This document shows, in pieces, positions 18,389 through 24,443 of a DNA stretch of 61,805 nt. Every line of letters starts with the position of its first letter. Position 1 is the first letter of the stretch. The DNA lies in NCBI RefSeq assembly GCF_016863655.1, contig NZ_BOPH01000151.1, positions 1 through 61,805 of the forward strand, written 5' to 3'. The notes under the pieces are model-generated. The model saw nothing but the letters and a program-made list of their open reading frames with translations. It ran no database searches and had not been told where the DNA came from. Source of the stretch: Virgisporangium ochraceum (GTDB lineage: Bacteria; Actinomycetota; Actinomycetes; Mycobacteriales; Micromonosporaceae). A program made the translations under genes and the position numbers.

Positions 18389-18967
18389 ATCAGCGTCGAG
18401 CCACGCGTCAACGAGCAGATCCGAGCACGCGAAGTACGGTTGGTCGGCCCGGAGGGTGAGCAGGTGGGCATCGTCCCGCTCGAGCGCGCCCTGCAGTTGG
18501 CCGCCGATGTCGACCTGGATCTGGTCGAGGTTGCGCCAATGGCACGCCCCCCAGTGTGCAAGCTCATGGACTTCGGCAAGTTCAAGTACGAGAGCGCACT
18601 GAAGGCGCGCGAAGCGCGGCGTAACCAGCAACAGACCGTCATCAAGGAAATGAAGCTCCGCCCGAAGATCGACTCGCACGACTACGAGACCAAGAAGGGT
18701 CACGTCGTGCGGTTCCTCAAGGCCGGCGACAAGGTCAAGGTGACGATCATGTTCCGCGGCCGCGAGCAGAGCCGCCCGGAGCTGGGTTTCCGGCTCCTGC
18801 GCAAGCTCTCGGAAGAGGTTGCGGAGCTCGGTTTCGTCGAGGCCGCTCCGAAGCAGGACGGCCGCAACATGATCATGGTGATCGCCCCGCACCGGGCAAC
18901 CAAGGCCGCCGCGGTGGCGGCGAAGGCGCCCACCGACACGCGCCCGGCCCCGGAGGCGATCGCGTAA
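18389..18967 (+). CDS. infC: Translation initiation factor IF-3, starting at ATC
   Basis: IF-3 binds the 30S subunit, checks start-codon pairing and prevents early 50S joining. The 192-residue frame shows the N-domain (RVNEQIRAREVRLVGPEGEQ, DLVEVAPMARPPVCKLMDFGK), the basic linker (KAREARRNQQQ) and the C-domain (KGDKVKVTIMFRGREQ, PKQDGRNMIMV). The conserved N-terminus ISVEPRVNEQ requires starting at 18389, where the codon is ATC. GAGGAGG at 18378-18384 is spaced four bases from it. An in-frame TAG at 18365-18367 leaves no ATG, GTG or TTG between; the next candidate, TTG at 18440, would remove conserved residues. Rare start codons on infC are known to allow self-repression by IF-3. Confidence 0.93.
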   Translation: MSVEPRVNEQIRAREVRLVGPEGEQVGIVPLERALQLAADVDLDLVEVAPMARPPVCKLMDFGKFKYESALKAREARRNQQQTVIKEMKLRPKIDSHDYETKKGHVVRFLKAGDKVKVTIMFRGREQSRPELGFRLLRKLSEEVAELGFVEAAPKQDGRNMIMVIAPHRATKAAAVAAKAPTDTRPAPEAIA

Positions 18968-19037
18968 CGCGCGCCGGGTAGCAGGAGTACAGAACGGATG
19001 ACGGCACTGGGCTGACGGGTGCCGCCGATCGGCGGTG

Positions 19038-19097
19038 GGGCCCTCCTGGAGGGCCCAGCACCCCGACCAGCGCCGACCCGACATCGGTCAGCGCTGG
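19038..19097 (+). promoter_or_regulatory. Two hairpins between infC and rpmI
   Basis: GGGCCCTCC (19038-19046) and GGAGGGCCC (19048-19056) form a perfect palindromic hairpin. CCAGCGC (19067-19073) pairs with GCGCTGG (19091-19097). They lie just before rpmI. In other bacteria ribosomal protein L20 represses this operon by binding structured RNA here, so these are candidate L20 sites; that role is inference. Confidence 0.45.
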
Positions 19098-19136
19098 CCA
19101 TCCAGGGAAGCATTACAGGGAAGAGAGCGAAGTTCA

Positions 19137-19331
19137 GTGCCGAAGATGAAGCCCCACACCGGTATGGGCAAGCGGGTCCGGATCACGGGCTCCGGCAAGG
19201 TGGTGTCCCAGCAGGCTGGCCGGGTTCACCTGCTGGAGCACAAGTCGTCCACCCGCACCCGCCGTCTCGCCGGCAGGGTCGTGCTCACCAAGGCCGACAC
19301 GAAGCGGATCAAGAGGCTCCTGGGCCGCTGA
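19137..19331 (+). CDS. rpmI: 50S ribosomal protein L35
   Basis: A 64-residue basic protein, PKMKPHTGMGKRVRIT at its start and RLLGR at its end, the standard L35 sequence. It is a late-assembling 50S protein. The start is GTG at 19137, which gives the conserved (M)PKMK opening. A longer frame from 19035 exists but its first 34 residues do not resemble L35 and span the palindromic hairpin. The ribosome-binding site is poor (GGAAGAGAG further upstream), which would suit translational control. Order infC-rpmI-rplT is nearly universal. Confidence 0.96.
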   Translation: MPKMKPHTGMGKRVRITGSGKVVSQQAGRVHLLEHKSSTRTRRLAGRVVLTKADTKRIKRLLGR

Positions 19332-19363
19332 CACGCGCGTCCTCACCACCCATTCCAGTAGTA

Positions 19364-19401
19364 GACCGGCCGGCTGACGCCCGACAGGGCAGCGGCCGGT
19401 C
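19364..19401 (+). promoter_or_regulatory. Hairpin between rpmI and rplT
   Basis: GACCGGCCG (19364-19372) is the perfect complement of CGGCCGGTC (19393-19401), with a 20-base interior. It ends 22 bases before the rplT start. It may be part of L20 control of its own gene or an RNA processing site; no U-tract follows. Confidence 0.4.
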
Positions 19402-19422
19402 ATTGATGAGGAGTACGAACCA

Positions 19423-19809
19423 GTGGCACGCGTGAAGCGGGCGGTCAACGCCCAGAAGAAGCGCCGCACAGTCCTTGAGGGTGCGAGCGGGTACCGGGGC
19501 CAGCGGTCCCGGCTGTACCGCAAGGCCAAGGAGCAGATGCTGCACTCGATGCAGTACGCCTACCGTGACCGGCGCGACCGCAAGGGCGACTTCCGCCAGC
19601 TGTGGATCACCCGGATCAACGCGGCGGCCCGCGCCAACGGCCTCACCTACAACCGGCTGATCCAGGGCCTCAAGCTGGCCGGGATCGAGGTCGACCGCAA
19701 GATCCTCGCCGATCTCGCGGTCACCGACGAGAAGGCGTTCGCCGGCATCGTCGCCGTGGCCAAGCAGGCTGTCGCCGACCACGGCGGCACCCAGCCCGCG
19801 GCCGCCTGA
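19423..19809 (+). CDS. rplT: 50S ribosomal protein L20
   Basis: A 128-residue RNA-binding protein needed early in 50S assembly. MARVKRAVNAQKKRR and SRLYRKAKEQML are the basic helical N-terminal arm; DFRQLWITRINAAAR and LTYNRLIQGLKLAGIEVDRK are the globular domain. Length is slightly above the bacterial norm owing to an Ala-rich tail. A GAGGAG site lies upstream of the GTG at 19423. L20 is the known autorepressor of this operon in several bacteria, and the hairpins upstream of rpmI and rplT are possible targets. Confidence 0.97.
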   Translation: MARVKRAVNAQKKRRTVLEGASGYRGQRSRLYRKAKEQMLHSMQYAYRDRRDRKGDFRQLWITRINAAARANGLTYNRLIQGLKLAGIEVDRKILADLAVTDEKAFAGIVAVAKQAVADHGGTQPAAA

Positions 19810-19855
19810 GCCGGCAGCGCCTGAGCCGGCTCCGACAGACGGATTGCGACCCGGG

Positions 19856-20647
19856 GTGACACCGTTCTCGGTACGGTCGCCCCGGGTCGTTGCTGCCCGG
19901 AAGCTGCAGCGTCGCCGGGCCCGTGACCAGGCCGGCCTCTTCCTCGTCGAAGGCCCGCAGGCCGTGCGCGAGGCGGGCGGGCACGTCGTGGAGCTGTTCG
20001 GTACCGCCGAGGCCCTGGAGGCGCACCGCGACGTCGTGCGCGCCGCCGGCACCGCGCCCCGGTACACGGTCACCGACGCCGCGCTCGAGTCGCTCGCCGA
20101 AACCGTGCGCCCGCAGGGGCTGGTCGCGGTGTGCCGGGCGCTCGACGTCACGGTGAAGGAAGCCCTCGCCCGACGGCCGCGACTGGCCGCGGTGCTGTGC
20201 GAGATCCGCGACCCCGGCAACGCCGGCACCGTGCTGCGGACCGCCGACGCGGCCGGAGCCGGCGCCGTCGTGTTCGCCGGCGACGCGGTCGACCCCTACA
20301 ACGGCAAGGCCGTGCGGGCCAGCGCCGGAAGCCTGTTCCACGTCGACGTGGTGCGCGACCCCGACCCGCTCGCGGTGGTGTCGGCTTTCCGCGACACCGG
20401 GTACACCGTGCTCGCCGCCGACGGCTACGGGCCGGTCGCCCTCCCGGACGCGCCACTGGCCGGTCCCACGGTGTGGCTCTTCGGATCCGAGGCGCACGGG
20501 CTGCCGCCGGAGCTGGGGAGCGCCGCCGACCACCGGGTCCGGGTACCGCTCTACGGTCGCGCCGAGAGCCTGAACCTCGCGGCCGCCGCCGCGGTGTGCT
20601 TGTACGCTAGTGCCACTGAGCAGAGGAGTCGTCGTGAGGTTCTTTAG
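19856..20647 (+). CDS. TrmH/SpoU-family RNA 2'-O-methyltransferase
   Basis: A protein of about 263 residues with an N-terminal substrate-binding domain (SPRVVAARKLQRRRARDQAGLF) and a C-terminal SPOUT knot domain. The three SPOUT motifs are visible: IRDPGNAGTVLRTADAAGA, then LFGSEAHGL, then SLNLAAAAAVCLYA. Such enzymes methylate ribose in tRNA or 23S rRNA; the target nucleotide cannot be told. GTG at 19856 is chosen; TTG at 19844 is also possible and neither has a clear ribosome-binding site. The 3' end contains the ribosome-binding site and start of the pheS leader peptide, so the two reading frames overlap by 14 bases. Its position between rplT and pheS is conserved in many actinobacteria. 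Confidence 0.9.
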   Translation: MTPFSVRSPRVVAARKLQRRRARDQAGLFLVEGPQAVREAGGHVVELFGTAEALEAHRDVVRAAGTAPRYTVTDAALESLAETVRPQGLVAVCRALDVTVKEALARRPRLAAVLCEIRDPGNAGTVLRTADAAGAGAVVFAGDAVDPYNGKAVRASAGSLFHVDVVRDPDPLAVVSAFRDTGYTVLAADGYGPVALPDAPLAGPTVWLFGSEAHGLPPELGSAADHRVRVPLYGRAESLNLAAAAAVCLYASATEQRSRREVL

Positions 20648-20666
20648 TCAGCCCATCGGGCTGTAA
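20634..20666 (+). CDS. Probable Phe-rich leader peptide of pheST (MRFFSQPIGL)
   Basis: A ten-codon frame GTG-AGG-TTC-TTT-...-TAA with two consecutive Phe codons. It has one of the best ribosome-binding sites in the region, AGAGGAG at 20622-20628, spaced five bases. It lies 87 bases ahead of pheS, the enzyme that charges Phe-tRNA, so ribosome pausing at the Phe codons would sense charging. The frame contains CAGCCC-ATC-GGGCTG (20649-20663), a perfect hairpin right after the Phe codons. In Escherichia coli pheST is controlled by such a peptide (pheM). No classical terminator follows here. Confidence 0.7.
   Translation: MRFFSQPIGL
20649..20663 (+). promoter_or_regulatory. Small hairpin inside the pheS leader peptide frame
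   Basis: CAGCCC and GGGCTG pair perfectly around the loop ATC, directly after the TTC-TTT codons. A ribosome stalled on the Phe codons would cover or free this stem. Downstream, CCTAGACTAGG (20710-20720) and the palindrome CTCCCGGGAG (about 20731-20740), which holds the pheS ribosome-binding site, are possible partner structures. Confidence 0.45.
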
Positions 20667-20752
20667 GACCACGTCACGAGACCCGGTGGGCGGCGGCACA
20701 GCCGCAGGTACCTAGACTAGGCGCCGATTCCTCCCGGGAGACTCCATTCATC

Positions 20753-21802
20753 ATGGCTGACTACGACCCCAAGCAGGTCGCGCTGCTCGACCAGGCCGCC
20801 CTCGACGACGCCGTCGCCGGCGCCGAGAAGGCCTTCGGTGCGGCACCCGACCTCGACGCCCTCTTCGCGACCCGCCCCGCGCACCTCGGCGACCGCGCGC
20901 CCGTCGCGCTGGCCCGCCGCGAGATCGGCGCGCTGCCACCCGCCGCCAAGGCCGACGCGGGCAAGCGCGTCAACGTGGCGCGCACCGCGATCCAGGCCGC
21001 CTACGACGCGCGGCACGCCGCGCTCGTCGCCGAACGCGAGACGCGGGTGCTGCGGGAGGAGGCCGTCGACGTCACGTTGCCGGTGGCCCGCCGCCCGCGC
21101 GGCGCGCGGCACCCGCTCACGACGCTGATGGAGCACATCGGCGACCTGTTCGTCGGCATGGGCTACGAGATCGCCGAGGGTCCCGAGGTCGAGCTCGAGT
21201 GGTACAACTTCGACGCGCTCAACATCGAGCCCGACCACCCGTCGCGCACGATGATGGACACGTTCTTCGTCGACGTGCCCGGGCTGGTGCTGCGCACGCA
21301 CACGTCGCCGGCGCAGGCCCGCACGATGCTCACCCGCAAGCCGCCGATCTACGTGGTGTGCCCGGGCCGGGTGTACCGCACCGACGAGCTCGACGCGACC
21401 CACACCCCGGTGTTCCACCAGGTCGAGGGCCTCGTCGTCGACAAGGGCATCACCATGGGCCACCTCAAGGGGACGCTCGACCACTGGGCCCGCGCGATGT
21501 TCGGCCCGCAGGCGCGCACCCGGCTGCGCCCGTCGTACTTCCCGTTCACCGAGCCGAGCGCCGAGATGGACCTGTGGTTCCCGCAGGCCAAGGGCGGCCC
21601 GCGGTGGATCGAGTGGGGCGGCTGCGGCATGGTCAACCCACGCGTGCTGCGGGCGTGCGGGGTCGACCCCGACGTGTACAGCGGGTTCGCGTTCGGCATG
21701 GGCATCGAGCGGACGCTGATGTTCCGCAACGAGGCGACCGACATGCGCGACATGGTCGAGGGCGACGTGCGGTTCTCCCGCGCATTCGGTGTGGAGGGCT
21801 GA
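20753..21802 (+). CDS. pheS: Phenylalanyl-tRNA synthetase alpha subunit
   Basis: Catalytic subunit of the (alpha-beta)2 enzyme that charges tRNA-Phe. The 349-residue protein has an N-terminal coiled-coil (about 1-95) that contacts tRNA, then the class II core with HPLTTLMEHIGDLFVGMGYEI, motif 2 around FHQVEG, and motif 3 GFAFGMGIERTLM. Phe-binding residues of the YNFDALNIEPDHPSR block are present. GGGAG precedes ATG at 20753. Three bases separate it from pheT. Expression is likely tuned by the leader peptide at 20634-20666. Confidence 0.97.
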   Translation: MADYDPKQVALLDQAALDDAVAGAEKAFGAAPDLDALFATRPAHLGDRAPVALARREIGALPPAAKADAGKRVNVARTAIQAAYDARHAALVAERETRVLREEAVDVTLPVARRPRGARHPLTTLMEHIGDLFVGMGYEIAEGPEVELEWYNFDALNIEPDHPSRTMMDTFFVDVPGLVLRTHTSPAQARTMLTRKPPIYVVCPGRVYRTDELDATHTPVFHQVEGLVVDKGITMGHLKGTLDHWARAMFGPQARTRLRPSYFPFTEPSAEMDLWFPQAKGGPRWIEWGGCGMVNPRVLRACGVDPDVYSGFAFGMGIERTLMFRNEATDMRDMVEGDVRFSRAFGVEG

Positions 21803-21805
21803 TCG

Positions 21806-24277
21806 ATGAAGGTTCCCGTTTCCTGGCTCAAGGAGTACGTCGACCTGCCCGACCTCGACGCCGAGCGGCTGGAGAACGCGTTCGTGCGCGTCGGCCTGGA
21901 GGTCGAGGGCATCACGTCGCTGGGGTCCGCGGTCACCGGGCCTCTCGTCGTGGGAAGGGTATTGGACGCCCAGCAGGTGCCCGGTCTCAAGAAGCTGATC
22001 AACTACTGCCAGGTCGACGTCGGCGGCGAGGAGCCGCAGGGCATCATCTGCGGCGCCCCGAACGTGCGGGCCGGCCTGCTGGTGGTCGTCGCCCTGCCCG
22101 GTGCGGTGCTGCCGGGCGACTTCGCGATCAGCGCCCGCAAGACGTACGGCCACATCTCCAACGGCATGATCTGCTCCGGGCGTGAGCTGGGGGTCAGCGA
22201 CGACCACGAGGGCATCATCGAGCTGCCCGAGGACGAGGGCGTCGTTCCCGGTGTCGACGCGCGTCCGTTCGTCGGGCTCGACGACACGATCGTCGAGCTG
22301 AACGTGACGCCCGACCGCGGCTACTGCCTGTCGGTGCGCGGCCTGGCGCGGGAGCTGTCGCACTCGCTCGGGCTGGCGTTCCGCGACCCGGCCGCCGTCG
22401 AGGCACCGGGCGCGACCGACGAGCCGGCCTACCCGCTGACCGTCGAGGACCCGGTGGGCTGCGACCGGTTCGCGGCGCGGGCCGTGCGCGGCGTCGACCC
22501 GACCGCGGCGACCCCCGCGTGGATGCGCAAGCGGCTGGTCGCGGCCGGCGTGCGGTCGATCAACCTGCCGGTCGACATCACCAACTACCTGATGCTCGAG
22601 TTCGGGCAGCCGATGCACGCGTTCGACCTGTCGCTCATCGAGGGCCCGCTCGTCGTGCGGCGCGCGGTGAAGGGGGAGAAGGTCACCACGCTCGACGGCG
22701 TGACGCGCACGCTCGACGCCGAGGACATGGTGATCTGCGACGACTCCGGGCCGATCTCGCTCGCCGCGGTGATGGGTGGCGAGACCTCCGAGGTGCAGCC
22801 GACCACCGTCGACGTGCTGTTCGAGGCGGCGCACTGGGACCCGGTGATGGTCGCCCGCACCTGCCGCCGGCACAAGCTGCACAGCGAGGCGTCGAAGCGG
22901 TGGGAGCGCGGCGTCGACCGGGAGCTGGCGCTGCCGGCGATCGGGAAGGCGGTGCGGCTGCTCGTCGAGTACGGCGGCGGAACCGCCGGCGCCGAGGTGC
23001 TCGACCTCGACACGAAGCCCGCCGTGCCGCCGGTGACGATCGACGCCGACCTCCCGGCCCGCGTCGCCGGGATCTCCTACGCCGAGGGCCGGGCCGCCGA
23101 CATTCTGCGGGAGATCGGGTGCACGGTCGCGGTGGACGGGACGCGGCTGGTCGTGACGCCGCCGACGTGGCGGCCCGACCTCACCGACCCGGCCGACCTG
23201 GCCGAGGAGGTCATCCGGATCGACGGCTACGACCGGGTACAGAGCCTGCTCCCGGTCGCGCCGCCCGGCAACGGCCTCACCGCCGCACAGCGCCGGCGCC
23301 GCGCGGTCGGCCGGTCGCTGGCCGAGTCGGGCCTGGTCGAGGTGCTCAGCTACCCGTTCGTCGGCGAGGCGGCGCTCGACGCGCTCGGCCTGCCCGACGA
23401 CGACCCGCGGCGGGCCAGCGTGAGGCTGCGCAACCCGATCTCCGAGGAGGAGCCGGCGCTGCGCACGACGCTGCTGCCGCCGCTGCTGGTGACGCTGCGC
23501 CGCAACGTCGGCCGGGGCAACCGCGACGTCGCGTTGTTCGAGATCGGCCGGGTGTTCCACCCGGCGGCGGCCACCGGCGAGCCGCCGGTGCTGCCGGTCG
23601 CGCACCGGCCCGACGAGGCCGACCTCGCGACCGCCGAGACGTTCGTGCCGGCGCAGCCGTGGCACGTGGCCGCCGTCTTCGCGGGTGACCTCGAGCCGGC
23701 CGGCTGGTGGGGCGCGGGCCGCCCGGCCACGTGGGCCGACGCGATCGACGCGGCGCTGCGGGTGGCTGAGGCGTCCGGTGCGTCGGTTGAGGTGCGGGCG
23801 GGCACCAACGCGCCGTGGCACCCCGGACGGTGCGCCGAGCTGGTGCTGAGGAACGTCGTCGTGGGGCACGCGGGTGAGCTGCACCCGGCCGTGTGCGCGG
23901 CGCTCGACCTGCCGCCGCGCACCTGCGCCATGGAGATCGTGCTCGACGCGCTGCCGCTACCGGGTGTGCCGGTGACCCCGACGATCTCCGGGTACCCGCC
24001 GGCGCTCATCGACGTCGCGTTGATCGTCGACGCGGCGACGCCGGCCGACGAGGTGCGCCGGGCGCTCGTGGAGGGTGCCGGCGGGCTGCTGGAGTCGCTG
24101 CGGCTGTTCGACGTCTACACCGGTGCGCAGGTGGGTGACGGGCGCAAGTCGCTGGCCTACAAGCTCACGTTCCGGGCCTCCGACCGCACCCTGACCGTCG
24201 AGGAGGCGGTCGCTGCGCGTGACGCCGCGGTGGCCGTCGCGTCGTCCCGGTTCGGGGCGGTCCTGCGCGGAGCGTGA
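21806..24277 (+). CDS. pheT: Phenylalanyl-tRNA synthetase beta subunit
   Basis: An 823-residue subunit with the standard domain order: OB-fold tRNA-binding domain (about 40-150, including SARKTYGHISNGMICS), B3/B4 editing domain (about 210-390), B5 domain (about 400-475), a catalytic-like core, and the C-terminal anticodon-binding FDX-ACB domain (about 730-823, starting PTISGYPPALIDVALIV). The editing domain hydrolyses mis-charged Tyr-tRNA-Phe. ATG at 21806 follows pheS by three bases. Length is typical for actinobacteria. Confidence 0.97.
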   Translation: MKVPVSWLKEYVDLPDLDAERLENAFVRVGLEVEGITSLGSAVTGPLVVGRVLDAQQVPGLKKLINYCQVDVGGEEPQGIICGAPNVRAGLLVVVALPGAVLPGDFAISARKTYGHISNGMICSGRELGVSDDHEGIIELPEDEGVVPGVDARPFVGLDDTIVELNVTPDRGYCLSVRGLARELSHSLGLAFRDPAAVEAPGATDEPAYPLTVEDPVGCDRFAARAVRGVDPTAATPAWMRKRLVAAGVRSINLPVDITNYLMLEFGQPMHAFDLSLIEGPLVVRRAVKGEKVTTLDGVTRTLDAEDMVICDDSGPISLAAVMGGETSEVQPTTVDVLFEAAHWDPVMVARTCRRHKLHSEASKRWERGVDRELALPAIGKAVRLLVEYGGGTAGAEVLDLDTKPAVPPVTIDADLPARVAGISYAEGRAADILREIGCTVAVDGTRLVVTPPTWRPDLTDPADLAEEVIRIDGYDRVQSLLPVAPPGNGLTAAQRRRRAVGRSLAESGLVEVLSYPFVGEAALDALGLPDDDPRRASVRLRNPISEEEPALRTTLLPPLLVTLRRNVGRGNRDVALFEIGRVFHPAAATGEPPVLPVAHRPDEADLATAETFVPAQPWHVAAVFAGDLEPAGWWGAGRPATWADAIDAALRVAEASGASVEVRAGTNAPWHPGRCAELVLRNVVVGHAGELHPAVCAALDLPPRTCAMEIVLDALPLPGVPVTPTISGYPPALIDVALIVDAATPADEVRRALVEGAGGLLESLRLFDVYTGAQVGDGRKSLAYKLTFRASDRTLTVEEAVAARDAAVAVASSRFGAVLRGA

Positions 24278-24297
24278 ACTTGATCTCAGCCCATGGC

Positions 24298-24315
24298 GCT
24301 GCCCCAAAGGGCAGC
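24298..24315 (+). terminator. Hairpin after pheT, candidate terminator
   Basis: GCTGCCC (24298-24304) and GGGCAGC (24309-24315) form a perfect seven-base stem with loop CAAA, 20 bases after the pheT stop. No U-tract follows, as is usual in high-GC actinobacteria. The remaining bases up to the next gene hold no clear promoter. Confidence 0.55.
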
Positions 24316-24443
24316 AGTGTGGACCGGACCGGTACCGACCGGGGCAAAGTCACCCGTTCGTGAGCCCGGATGCGCAGGCCAAGGTATGAAACCGGTCCAT
24401 TTGCCCGGTCGCATTATTGGCATGGCTTCGGCAGACTCGTCAC

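Noticed and set aside
20580..20752. T-box riboswitch before pheS
   Set aside because: No T-box consensus (UGGN') or specifier-loop architecture was seen; the short Phe leader peptide explains the region better.
20717..23884. A 1055-codon minus-strand frame across pheS and pheT
   Set aside because: Same reason: antisense shadow of pheST with no recognisable domain.
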